Origin: Parvularcula sp964219355
GTDB lineage: Bacteria; Pseudomonadota; Alphaproteobacteria; Caulobacterales; Parvularculaceae
Length of the DNA stretch: 64,000 bases
NCBI GenBank assembly: GCA_964219355.1
Contig: CAXPOZ010000003.1
Span: 186,001-250,000 of the forward strand
Direction: 5' to 3'
The notes under the pieces were generated by a model. The model saw only the letters and a program-made list of their open reading frames with translations, did not search any database and had not been told where the DNA came from. The position numbers and the translations under genes were made by a program. Of the stretch, positions 17,969 to 25,965 are shown piece by piece (within the stretch, counting starts at the first letter, position 1; each line of letters starts with the position of its first letter).

Positions 17969-18741
17969 TCCTCCGCCGCATCACCGAACATGTGAAAGCC
18001 CAGAACTGGACCGCCGTCGCGCTCGATTTCGTCATCGTCGTGGTCGGTGTCTTCATCGGTATTCAGGTGGCCAACTGGAATGATGCGCAGGCCAATGGCC
18101 GACTTGGAAGAGATTATAAGGAAAGGCTGATCACCGAAATTCAGAATGATCTTGCGGCCACACAGGTGCTCTCCGGCTATTATGAGGATGTTCTCGACAG
18201 CGTCACGCAGACTAACCGGTTATTATCCGCACCCGAAGCGGATGCAAATGCGCTGGTCATCGCGGCCTATCGCGCCAGCGAATACTCAAGCATCCCTTCC
18301 AACCGGGCAACCTGGGACCAGATCGTTTCGTCGGGTCATCTCGGCCTCTTGCCGGAATCCGCCATCGAAAGCGGTCTTCCTGATTACTACAAGTTCCAGG
18401 AGTCAAACGAGGCGGTCATCGACCGGCTTCAGGATTCACCTTACAGAATCGCCGTCCGGTCGCTCATCCCCTTGCCCGTTCAGCTGTCCATCAGAGAAGG
18501 CTGCAGCGACTCCTTTGACGAGCTGAGTATCAGCCAGGGGTTCATGACGGAATGTCATCTGGAGGTGGAGCCGTCCCTGCTCGAAGAGGCCGCCGAAGCG
18601 CTGCGGACGTCTCCTGCCATTCGCGATACCCTGCGCTATCAATATTCCATGGTCGGCCTGGTACAGATCAATAACGCCGGAAATATCGCCCTTCAGGAGC
18701 GGGTGCTGGCGGGCCTGACAACGGAGGAACGAGACCAATGA
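17965..18741 (+). CDS. DUF6090-like membrane-anchored protein, paralogue 2
   Basis: A 258-residue paralogue of the gene upstream: MILRRITEHVKAQNW, membrane segment ALDFVIVVVGVFIGIQV, then ANWND. The block RATWDQIVSSGHLGLLPESAIESGLPDYY aligns with paralogue 1 almost residue for residue. Two Cys (EGCSDSFD, TECHLEVE) sit at the same places. The first 80 or so bases after the start are nearly identical to paralogue 3, so duplication was recent or gene conversion maintains them. The 4-base ATGA overlaps continue on both sides. Confidence 0.8.
   Translation: MILRRITEHVKAQNWTAVALDFVIVVVGVFIGIQVANWNDAQANGRLGRDYKERLITEIQNDLAATQVLSGYYEDVLDSVTQTNRLLSAPEADANALVIAAYRASEYSSIPSNRATWDQIVSSGHLGLLPESAIESGLPDYYKFQESNEAVIDRLQDSPYRIAVRSLIPLPVQLSIREGCSDSFDELSISQGFMTECHLEVEPSLLEEAAEALRTSPAIRDTLRYQYSMVGLVQINNAGNIALQERVLAGLTTEERDQ
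18001..18083 (+). repeat. Near-identical direct repeat, copy 1 (paralogue 2 N-terminus)
   Basis: Starts CAGAACTGGACCGCCGTCGC and ends in AACTGGAATGA. It is about 90% identical to 18774-18856 by eye and encodes the QNWTAVALDFVIVVVG membrane segment. It is a possible substrate for recombination within the cassette. Confidence 0.7.
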
Positions 18742-19526
18742 TACTCCGGAGTCTTATGAAGCACGTTCGTGACCAGAACTGGACCGCCGTCGCACTCGAT
18801 TTCGTCATTGTCGTCGTCGGGGTGTTCGTCGGTATTCAGGTGTCGAACTGGAATGACCAGCATTTTACAGCTCGCGAAGCGATCGATGCCCGCGCCCGAT
18901 TGATCTCTGACCTGCAAAACGACCGGGACGTCCTGGCGGTCCGGCGGAAATTTTACATGGAGGTCAAGGACGCCGCAAAGCGGATAGAGCATATTCTTGA
19001 GGCAGACTTTCCAGAAACGACCGAAGCCCAATGGCAACTCATCCGCGACACAGAAAATGCTGGTCTGATCTGGGCGTTCAAGCCGTCGGCACAGGTTTAC
19101 GATGAGCTCCTGAATTCAGGAAAGCTCCGTCTCGTGAGTGATACGGAAATCCTGCGTCAGATGCGGGACTATTATCAGGATGCCGCACTGGAAGCAGCAA
19201 TGTCGTTCCAGATCGACGCCCCCTATCGGAACAAGTCGCGCAGGCTGATTAGCGGCCCACTGATCGAATACCAACATCACGCCTGTAATATCGTTGTCGG
19301 CGCTGATCCCAGCAATGTGAAAGTCGAGGAACAGCTGTACTTTCCGCCCTGCCCGGCCCCAGCACTCGAGACAGAAATTCTGGAAACCGCCCAACGCATT
19401 CACGCAGAGGAAGAATTGCTGGGTGATCTCCGATTAGTGCTCAGACATACCGAAGGCGTTCTTTCATTTATTGAGTATCTGGATGATGAGGCAGAGGCCC
19501 TGATCACCAAACTGGAGGCAGACTGA
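18738..19526 (+). CDS. DUF6090-like membrane-anchored protein, paralogue 3
   Basis: A 262-residue third copy: MILRSLMKHVRDQNW, membrane segment ALDFVIVVVGVFVGIQV, SNWND. Beyond the N-terminus it has diverged further. The hallmark block appears as VYDELLNSGKLRLVSD followed by DYY, closer to the general DUF6090 pattern. Two Cys remain (HHACNIV, FPPCPAP). Function unknown. Its TGA is overlapped by the ATG of a broken fourth copy (next entry). Confidence 0.8.
   Translation: MILRSLMKHVRDQNWTAVALDFVIVVVGVFVGIQVSNWNDQHFTAREAIDARARLISDLQNDRDVLAVRRKFYMEVKDAAKRIEHILEADFPETTEAQWQLIRDTENAGLIWAFKPSAQVYDELLNSGKLRLVSDTEILRQMRDYYQDAALEAAMSFQIDAPYRNKSRRLISGPLIEYQHHACNIVVGADPSNVKVEEQLYFPPCPAPALETEILETAQRIHAEEELLGDLRLVLRHTEGVLSFIEYLDDEAEALITKLEAD
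18774..18856 (+). repeat. Near-identical direct repeat, copy 2 (paralogue 3 N-terminus)
   Basis: Second copy of the repeat at 18001-18083, 773 bases downstream and in the same frame and orientation. Recombination between the two would fuse paralogues 2 and 3 and remove one gene. Confidence 0.7.
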
Positions 19527-19546
19527 TGCTCCTCCGTCGCGTCAGC
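19526..19546 (+). pseudogene. Broken 5' end of a fourth DUF6090-like paralogue
   Basis: A TGATG overlap at 19524-19528 starts a frame reading M-L-L-R-R-V-S (ATGCTCCTCCGTCGC), matching MILRRLT/MILRRIT of the intact copies at 17 of the first 21 bases against paralogue 2. Similarity stops where prmC ends on the other strand (19542). This looks like the stump of a deleted copy, marking a rearrangement junction. Confidence 0.5.
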
Positions 19547-20369
19547 GCACCGTCACCATGCGTTCATGTCCAGCAAGGTCGTTGTGGACGGACACTTCAC
19601 GCTCCGGCATGGCGGCTTTCATCAGAGAGCTGACGGCCTCGCCCTGCCCCGTGCCGATTTCAAGGAAAGCGTGCCCGCCCGGTGCCAGCCTTTCGGCAAT
19701 GACCGGCGCGAGAACGCGATAAGCATCAAGCCCGTCTGCACCCGCGCGCAAGGCGAGTTCCGGCTCATACCCCGCCACTGAAACTGGCAATGCGGCATCG
19801 TCCTCGATGTAGGGCGGGTTCGACAGGATGATGTCAAAGGGGCCGTCCGGCGCATATCTGAAATCGAGCATGCGGAACTCCGCCCAGCGATCGAGCTTGA
19901 GGAGATGCGCGTTCTTCTCCGCGACCTGCAGGGCGCCGGGTGATTTATCGATACCAACACCGTGCGCACTCGTCAGCTCACCGAGCACTGACAATAGGAG
20001 GCAGCCGGTGCCGGTGCCAAGATCCAAGACGCGGGGGTTAGGCCCCGCCGCAGCCACCGCCGCCTCAACCAGCATTTCGGTCTCTGGCCGCGGGATCAGC
20101 GTGTCCCGGGTGACCTTGAATGTCCGTCCAAAGAATTCCTGTTCACCGGTGATATAGGCGACCGGCTCTCCGCCCGCCCGGCGGGACAGCATGCGCGCAT
20201 ATTTGCCTGCGGCTTCCATTGGTACTTCATCCTTGGCAGCAGCAATCAGCCCTGCATGATCAAGACCCGAGGCAGCACAGAGCAGAACCCGCGCATCCAG
20301 CACAGGGGTCGGGGATGTGCCCAGACGCATCGTCCCCTCTGCGAGATGCTGGCTATAGGTCAACGGCAT
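19542..20369 (-). CDS. prmC: Peptide chain release factor N5-glutamine methyltransferase
   Basis: A 275-residue SAM-dependent methyltransferase that modifies the Gln of the GGQ motif in release factors. An N-terminal helical domain is followed by GEQEFFGRTFKVTRDTLIPRPETEMLV, the SAM site VLDLGTGTGCLLL, and the catalytic ILSNPPYIED. It lies 15 bases downstream of prfA, its substrate gene, the common bacterial arrangement. The C-terminal end touches the remnant of the DUF6090-like cassette on the opposite strand. Confidence 0.96.
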   Translation of the reverse strand: MPLTYSQHLAEGTMRLGTSPTPVLDARVLLCAASGLDHAGLIAAAKDEVPMEAAGKYARMLSRRAGGEPVAYITGEQEFFGRTFKVTRDTLIPRPETEMLVEAAVAAAGPNPRVLDLGTGTGCLLLSVLGELTSAHGVGIDKSPGALQVAEKNAHLLKLDRWAEFRMLDFRYAPDGPFDIILSNPPYIEDDAALPVSVAGYEPELALRAGADGLDAYRVLAPVIAERLAPGGHAFLEIGTGQGEAVSSLMKAAMPEREVSVHNDLAGHERMVTVR

Positions 20370-20384
20370 AGATCGCCAGATCCC

Positions 20385-21503
20385 TTACTCAGCTTCCATG
20401 CTGGCGAGGCGTTCGGTCTGATCCGCGAGCACAAGGGCGTCGATCATTTCATCGACGGCTTCACCCGCCATCATCTTGTCGAGCTTATAAAGCGTCAGGT
20501 TGATCCGGTGATCGGTCACCCGGCTCTGCGGGAAATTATAGGTGCGGATACGCTCCGAGCGGTCGCCGGAGCCAACTTGTCCCTTGCGTTCGGCGGCGCG
20601 TTCGGCATCGACCCGCGCGCGTTCGGCATCATAAAGACGGGCACGGAGCACTTTCATCGCCTTGGCGCGGTTCTTGTGTTGGGATTTCTCATCCTGCTGG
20701 ATGACGACAACGCCGGTCGGCAAGTGCGTGATGCGGACGGCAGAGTCTGTCGTGTTCACCGACTGACCGCCCGGCCCACTGGCGCGGAAGACATCGATCC
20801 GAAGGTCTGCCTCGCTGATCTCGATATCGACATCCTCGGGCTCAGGCAGCACGGCAACGGTTGCGGCAGAGGTATGGATGCGCCCTTGCGTTTCGGTCTC
20901 GGGCACGCGTTGCACACGGTGCACGCCGCTCTCGAATTTGAGCCGGCCGAAGACATTGTCACCCGTGACGCTCGCCTGGACTTCCTTGTACCCGCCGACC
21001 CCGCTTTCGGTCGCGGAGAGGACCTCGACCTTCCAGCCCTGAGTGACCGCATAGCGCTGATACATGCGGAAGAGATCGCCCGCGAAAAGCGCGGCCTCAT
21101 CCCCGCCCGTCCCTGCGCGGACCTCAAGGATGACCGGCGCGGAGTCCGCCTTGTCTTTCGGCAGGAGCATGATCTGGAGCTGTTCCTCAAGTGCCGGGAT
21201 CTCTTCCTTCAGGCGCTGGATCTCTTCTTTCGCCATGCCCGCCATCTCGGCATCGTCGCCTGCGAGCATCTCCTCGGCGTCGCCAAGATCCTGCCGCGCC
21301 GTCGTCAGGGCGCTAGCCGCCTCGACCACGGGTTTGAGTTCGGCATGTTCTTTGGACAGCCGGACGATGCGTTCCGCCTCGGTCGCCGAAGACATCTCCT
21401 CTTCGACCTCGGCGAGGCGCGCAATCAGTGCATCAAGTTTTTCCTGCGGAATCACGTGGCTGGAGGACTTTCTGAGAGTATTCGTTTCGGCGGCATGTGC
21501 CAT
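20385..21503 (-). CDS. prfA: Peptide chain release factor 1
   Basis: A 372-residue class I release factor that reads UAA/UAG. The stop-codon-recognition PxT motif is P201-E-T203 in HRVQRVPETETQGRIH, which marks RF1 rather than RF2. The GGQ catalytic loop is at 245-247 (SGPGGQSVNT). The start at 21503 adds about 16 residues ahead of the conserved IPQEKLDALIARL; a start nearer that point is possible. It forms a two-gene unit with prmC. Confidence 0.97.
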   Translation of the reverse strand: MAHAAETNTLRKSSSHVIPQEKLDALIARLAEVEEEMSSATEAERIVRLSKEHAELKPVVEAASALTTARQDLGDAEEMLAGDDAEMAGMAKEEIQRLKEEIPALEEQLQIMLLPKDKADSAPVILEVRAGTGGDEAALFAGDLFRMYQRYAVTQGWKVEVLSATESGVGGYKEVQASVTGDNVFGRLKFESGVHRVQRVPETETQGRIHTSAATVAVLPEPEDVDIEISEADLRIDVFRASGPGGQSVNTTDSAVRITHLPTGVVVIQQDEKSQHKNRAKAMKVLRARLYDAERARVDAERAAERKGQVGSGDRSERIRTYNFPQSRVTDHRINLTLYKLDKMMAGEAVDEMIDALVLADQTERLASMEAE

Positions 21504-21575
21504 GACCTGCCAATCTCCGGCAAGAGGGGGTAACTCTTGCTTGCGCGGAGCGGTTCAAGCCCTGAAGATCACCTC

Positions 21576-21944
21576 ATGTCTGTCCGGCCTGAAACCCGTG
21601 ATTACATCCTCGACCAGCTCTCTGCGGCGGGGGACGTTTCAGCCCGCCGCATGTTTGGTGAGATGGGCCTATACTGTGACGGCAAATTTGTCGGCGTCAT
21701 CTGTAATGATGAGCTGTTTTTCAAGCAGACCGAACAAGGCCGCGCCTTCCTGCCCCGACTTGGGCTGAGGCCGCCCTATCCCGGCGCGCATCCCTATCTG
21801 CATGTGACGGGTGATGTGCTCGAAGATGCGGATCGTGCTGCTGAGCTTCTGAAAATCACGACGGCCGCCCTTCCCATGCCGCCGCCGAGACGCCCCTCCA
21901 GACGCAAGCGGGCCATTCGGAATGAGGGGGAGCCATCCGCGTGA
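21576..21944 (+). CDS. TfoX N-terminal domain-like protein
   Basis: A 122-residue cytoplasmic protein with SVRPETRDYILDQLSAAGDVSARRMFGEMGLYCDGKFVGVICNDELFFK, the TfoX/Sxy N-terminal domain pattern (RRMFGxxGLY). The C-terminal tail is basic and Pro/Arg-rich (PPPRRPSRRKRA). The start was set at ATG 21576, where the domain begins. In gamma-proteobacteria TfoX regulates competence; here only the N-terminal domain is present and the role is unknown. The stop overlaps the GTG start of the protease gene by 4 bases. Confidence 0.8.
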   Translation: MSVRPETRDYILDQLSAAGDVSARRMFGEMGLYCDGKFVGVICNDELFFKQTEQGRAFLPRLGLRPPYPGAHPYLHVTGDVLEDADRAAELLKITTAALPMPPPRRPSRRKRAIRNEGEPSA

Positions 21945-23032
21945 AACGCCTGATTGCCTGCGGGCTCGCGGCCAGTTTTGCCGTCACCGCTGCGTGCGGT
22001 GAAGAGCTTGCCGCCACACTGCCGACAGAAATCTGCCGGGGCTATCTCTTCCTGCCGCTGACGCTGGAAGAAAAAGAAGACGCGCCCGCCGATCGGACGC
22101 TCCATTTCCTCTATGATACCGGCGCCAGCTATTCGATCGTTGATCCAGCCTCGATCTTACGTGTCAGTGGCAAGACGATCGAGCCCGGCAAGAATGCCGT
22201 TTTCTCCGATGCGACCATGGGGCCGCTCAACGTCAACAAGCTGCGCGCAAGGGTGCAGGACCTCTCGCATCTCTCCATGGCGCTGGGGCGGCCGATTGAC
22301 GGCATCCTCGCCTATGATGCGTTCGGGGAATATCTCGTCCAGATCCACTACCCAGAAGGCGAGATCCGCCTTTATGAAGGGGACCTGCCGCGTGCCGATG
22401 GCAAGACCATCTTTTCCGCCAAGGGCAAGGACAAGCGCCCATGGGTGAAACTCGATATTGATGGCCGGAAACGGCGGGTGCTGATTGATTCAGGCTCTGC
22501 CTCGACGCTCGTTCTCAATGACCTTGATCGCTATGAGGTTAAGGAACCGCCCGTCGAGATCCGCTCCGCCGTGCGCCTCAAACGGCTGGAGAAACGACGT
22601 GGCGCCCGGCTGACCGGAGATGTGACACTAGGGGAGCATCTTTTCACAACACCCGTTGTTACCGAAACACCGGACACGGAACTCTTTGGCAGCGGGATGC
22701 TGAAGGATTTCGTTCTCACCTTCGATGTCGATGACAAGCGAGTGCGGTTTATCAGCGAAAGCGAGGGGCCGGTCACCGTACCGCCGGAACGCTCAACCGG
22801 TCTCTCCCTGCGCCCCGTGGATGACGGGATGAGGATTGAGAAAGTGCTGCCAGACAGTCCGGCCGCGTCGCTGGATCTTAAGCCCGGGGATATTCTGACC
22901 CATATCGACGGCATGCCGATCGCAGAACGCGGCTGCCGTGAAATGTCTGACTTTGAAGAAGTCACTTATCGCCGGCGCCGTGGCGAGGACATTGCCGAGA
23001 TCACCGTGCCGATCTTTGTCATAGTCGATTAG
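21941..23032 (+). CDS. Retropepsin-like aspartic protease with PDZ domain
   Basis: A 363-residue exported protein starting with GTG (GTGA overlap with the TfoX-like gene). A signal peptide ends near TAACGEE; Cys19 is only a borderline lipobox. Two aspartic-protease-like halves carry LYDTGASYSIVD and VLIDSGSASTLVL. A C-terminal PDZ domain (about residues 285-360: GLSLRPVDDGMRIEKVLPDSPAASLDLKPGDILTHIDG) follows. Retropepsin-like enzymes usually dimerise with one DTG each; here two D-S/T-G motifs are in one chain. Periplasmic proteolysis is likely; the substrate is unknown. Confidence 0.85.
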   Translation: MKRLIACGLAASFAVTAACGEELAATLPTEICRGYLFLPLTLEEKEDAPADRTLHFLYDTGASYSIVDPASILRVSGKTIEPGKNAVFSDATMGPLNVNKLRARVQDLSHLSMALGRPIDGILAYDAFGEYLVQIHYPEGEIRLYEGDLPRADGKTIFSAKGKDKRPWVKLDIDGRKRRVLIDSGSASTLVLNDLDRYEVKEPPVEIRSAVRLKRLEKRRGARLTGDVTLGEHLFTTPVVTETPDTELFGSGMLKDFVLTFDVDDKRVRFISESEGPVTVPPERSTGLSLRPVDDGMRIEKVLPDSPAASLDLKPGDILTHIDGMPIAERGCREMSDFEEVTYRRRRGEDIAEITVPIFVIVD

Positions 23033-23106
23033 CTGGCACGGCCCAAACTGCTTGCCGCCTTCCCCCTGAAAGGCGTAGCCCTGTTGCCGGGTGAGAGGGG
23101 TTTTAA

Positions 23107-24366
23107 ATGACAGATGACGTCCGGCCGCTGACGGCACCGACCACGTCCTCCGAGCGCTATGCGATCATGGATATCCTGCGCGGCTTTGCGCTGTTCGGAG
23201 TGTTGACGGCCAATCTCGTGGGTCTCGGCGAAGCGCCCTTCATGGCGACGGATGCCCAGATCGAAGCGCTGCCCACCGCCCCGATAGACAGTTTTTTCTA
23301 TTTCCTCGTGGACCTGTTCATTGCAGACAAGGCGAACACGCTTTTTGCATTCCTCTTCGGGGCCGGGTTCTGGGTGATGATGGAACGTCTGGAGAGCCGT
23401 AGCGCACCCTTCATGTCGATCTATCTGCGGCGCACGACTATTCTGTTCCTCTTCGGCCTTATCCATCTCTTCGGGCTTTTTGCCTTCGACATCCTGCATC
23501 TTTACGGCGCGGCCGGGTTCGTTCTCCTCTTCAGCCGGAAGCTCCCTGCCCGGATGATGCTTTATATCGGGCTGGCGCTGCTCGTCTTTGGCCGCCCTGT
23601 CGGCGAATGGATCAGCGAAGCGCTCGGCTTCACCGAGGCCTACGGCATTGTCTATAATGATGACGCGGTGCTGGCCCGGCAGGCCGCCGCCTGGGCCGGG
23701 AATTACCGCGAATGGATTGCCGGTATGGATCACATGGTCCGCTATGACTGGTTCGCCAGCGGATTACTGGCCTCATGGGTTCTCTATGTCATTGGTCGGT
23801 TTTACATCGGTGCGTGGGTCGCGCGTCAGGGATGGCTACAGCATTCGGGCGATCATCTGCCGATGTTCCGCAAATACCTCCCCCTCCTCCTGATCTCAGG
23901 GCTGGTCCTGCAACTCCTCAGCCAGCTTATCTCGGAGAACACCGGCGAGGAGGCGCCCGCCGTCCTTGGTGTACTGACGACGCTCATGCATGCCTTCGCG
24001 ACCCCGCTGATCGCGGCAGGCTATGTCTGCGGGCTTGTCCTGATCTTCAATGGCAAGAGCCTGACCTGGCTGATCCGGCCCTTTGCGCCGGTCGGCCAGA
24101 TGGCGCTGACCAATTACCTGACCCAGAGCGTGCTGATCATGCTGGTCCTCACCAATATCGGGCCGGGGCTGGGGCTTGCCGGACGGGTCGGCACGGCCAG
24201 CTATATTCCCATCGCCATCGGCATTTACGCCGCCCAGGCCATCTTCAGTCATTTCTGGATGAAGGCCTTTGCCTATGGCCCGGCGGAATGGCTGTGGCGC
24301 ACGCTGACCTATGGCAAGGCGCCCGCAATCCGGCGACGCCCTGAGGCAATGGCCGCCGCCGGGTAA
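23107..24366 (+). CDS. DUF418 family membrane protein
   Basis: A 419-residue multi-spanning protein with the DUF418 start SSERYAIMDILRGFALFGVLTANL, the FLFGAGF segment (TLFAFLFGAGFWVMMERLE), FLFGLIHLFGLFAFDILHLYGAAGF and a C-terminal RPFAPVGQMALTNYLTQS. About ten membrane helices are expected. The family is sometimes linked to acyltransferase-like folds, but biochemical function is not established. It is preceded by GAGAGGGG and stands alone between the protease and DUF3592 genes. Confidence 0.9.
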   Translation: MTDDVRPLTAPTTSSERYAIMDILRGFALFGVLTANLVGLGEAPFMATDAQIEALPTAPIDSFFYFLVDLFIADKANTLFAFLFGAGFWVMMERLESRSAPFMSIYLRRTTILFLFGLIHLFGLFAFDILHLYGAAGFVLLFSRKLPARMMLYIGLALLVFGRPVGEWISEALGFTEAYGIVYNDDAVLARQAAAWAGNYREWIAGMDHMVRYDWFASGLLASWVLYVIGRFYIGAWVARQGWLQHSGDHLPMFRKYLPLLLISGLVLQLLSQLISENTGEEAPAVLGVLTTLMHAFATPLIAAGYVCGLVLIFNGKSLTWLIRPFAPVGQMALTNYLTQSVLIMLVLTNIGPGLGLAGRVGTASYIPIAIGIYAAQAIFSHFWMKAFAYGPAEWLWRTLTYGKAPAIRRRPEAMAAAG

Positions 24367-24401
24367 GCCGTTTTTCAGATTATCGCGCTAGCCTTCCTCT
24401 C

Positions 24402-24902
24402 ATGACGGACCGCACAGCCTGGCTCGAGCTGATCAAGGAAACCCTGCTGACGCCGGGCCGCGTAGTCTATGAAACGGCCGGGCTTGAGCGCTCCGACGTC
24501 CATGTCATGATCCTTTATATCGGGATTGTCTTCGCGCTGATCACCGCGAACAGCCTGCGGCGAAATGCGATCCTGAAGGAGCGCGGTGTCCCGGCGACGG
24601 GCCGTGTCATCGGCCTGCAGCGTGACCCTGATGGCCCGGACCGCCCGCGCATCGCCTATAAGGATAAATATGGCGGCGAGTGGACATTTACCTCTGACGT
24701 GCCGTGCAAGGATGAAACGAAGTTTATCGGCAGCGAAGTTGATGTCCTCTACGATCCTGACCATCCCTCTCGTGCGCAGGAAGCGGGACGGCAGATCATG
24801 CGACGCTGGCAGAATGTGATGGCGGTGACAGTCAGTACGATCACGCTGGTGATCGCCTTCATGCCGCTGCCCTTCACCGAGCTCTTCACTCAGATGGGCT
24901 GA
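24402..24902 (+). CDS. DUF3592-like membrane protein
   Basis: A 166-residue protein with two membrane helices (about residues 30-50 and 135-155) flanking a beta-rich soluble loop: RGVPATGRVIGLQRDPDGPDRPRIAYKDKYGGEWTF, then IGSEVDVLYDPDHPSRA. The G-x-V, Y-x-D/Y and V-x-V-x-YDPxNPxxA series is the DUF3592 pattern. Function unknown. The last 13 bases overlap the end of the convergent glycosyltransferase gene. Confidence 0.8.
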   Translation: MTDRTAWLELIKETLLTPGRVVYETAGLERSDVHVMILYIGIVFALITANSLRRNAILKERGVPATGRVIGLQRDPDGPDRPRIAYKDKYGGEWTFTSDVPCKDETKFIGSEVDVLYDPDHPSRAQEAGRQIMRRWQNVMAVTVSTITLVIAFMPLPFTELFTQMG

Positions 24903-25951
24903 CCGCCCGCTGCGGCGAGTTCCGCCTTCATCATCTCGGTGACGCGCTCCGCCATCCGGTTCATGGAGAGATGCGCATCGAAAATCTCGCCTGCCCGGCC
25001 CGCCAGCGCATCCCGCGCAGCGTCATCCTTCATCAGCCGGTCAATCGCGCCCGCCAGCGCTGCCGGATCATTCGGCGGCACAAGGACGAGACTGTCATCA
25101 GAGAAGATATAATCCCTGATGCTCGGAATATTAGTGACGATCAGCGGTTTACGGTAGGCCATAGCCTGCTGCATCACCATATGACCGGCGCTGGCCGAGG
25201 TATCGCTGAGTGGCACGACAACAAGCTCTGCTGATTGCAGCATGTCGATGAAGTCGCGGCCATGCACTTTGCGGTGAATACGGACCTTTTCAGAGGCCAG
25301 CCGGTCGGGACAGGCATCAAGATTGTCGCAAACGATATCGACCGCATACTCCGTCTCTGAGATCGCCTCTGCAAGGCAGCCATAATCCCGCTGCGACCGC
25401 CCGGCCGAAAGGATGGTCCCGGCGCGCGCCTGCTCGCTGTAAGGCTTGGGCGTGAACCCCAGACCAACGCCATAAAGCGTGGTTGAGAATTTCTCCGCCT
25501 GCGACGGAAAAACCCGGCGGCAGGCTTCCTCATCGGAGCCTGCATAGGTGATGACCCGCGCACAAAACCCGATGACGATCCGGTGGAAGAGCCGGTTGAG
25601 GCGCCCCACAAGCCCGGTCCCTTTTTCCGAATAGATATAGCCGAGCCAGACAAGGCGCGGCTTTGCTGAAAAGCTGAGCAGCTTGAGAAGCCCGTAGCAG
25701 AAGAGGATAATATCCGTATGCGCCAGAACGACTTCGGGTTTCGGACGCGCAAAAAGGCTCTGCCAGCTCTTCTTCAGCGCAAACCAGATCATTTTGGGAT
25801 ATTCACGAAAGAGGAGCGCCGCCTTCGTCCGGTAGCGGGGCGAGGCATCACCGCAAAAGATCCGGTAATCGGGGATCTCTGATTCCAGCTTTCGGCTGAG
25901 CGGCCAGTCATCCGCCTCCGCCGAGGCCCCGGTGATATAATGCAGCGTCAT
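24890..25951 (-). CDS. Glycosyltransferase, GT4-like
   Basis: A 353-residue protein with a GT-B layout. The N-terminal half (to about residue 170) has VVLAHTDIILFCYGLLKLL and ARVITYAGSDEEACRRVFP. The C-terminal half has TILSAGRSQRDYGCLAEAI, VHGRDFIDMLQSAELVVVPLSDTSASAGHMVMQQAMAYRKPLIVT and VPPNDPAALAGAI. Two positions expected as the E-x7-E of GT4 enzymes are weak (SASAGHMVMQQAMA lacks the first Glu), so nucleotide-sugar binding may differ. It starts 14 bases after ispG and probably shares its transcript. The acceptor is unknown; a cell-envelope glycan is the likely guess. Confidence 0.82.
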   Translation of the reverse strand: MTLHYITGASAEADDWPLSRKLESEIPDYRIFCGDASPRYRTKAALLFREYPKMIWFALKKSWQSLFARPKPEVVLAHTDIILFCYGLLKLLSFSAKPRLVWLGYIYSEKGTGLVGRLNRLFHRIVIGFCARVITYAGSDEEACRRVFPSQAEKFSTTLYGVGLGFTPKPYSEQARAGTILSAGRSQRDYGCLAEAISETEYAVDIVCDNLDACPDRLASEKVRIHRKVHGRDFIDMLQSAELVVVPLSDTSASAGHMVMQQAMAYRKPLIVTNIPSIRDYIFSDDSLVLVPPNDPAALAGAIDRLMKDDAARDALAGRAGEIFDAHLSMNRMAERVTEMMKAELAAAGGQPI

Positions 25952-25965
25952 GAAGGAATGCCGGA

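Noticed and set aside
20256..21533. A 425-codon plus-strand frame
   Set aside because: Antisense to prmC and prfA, both with intact catalytic motifs. It is a codon-bias shadow.
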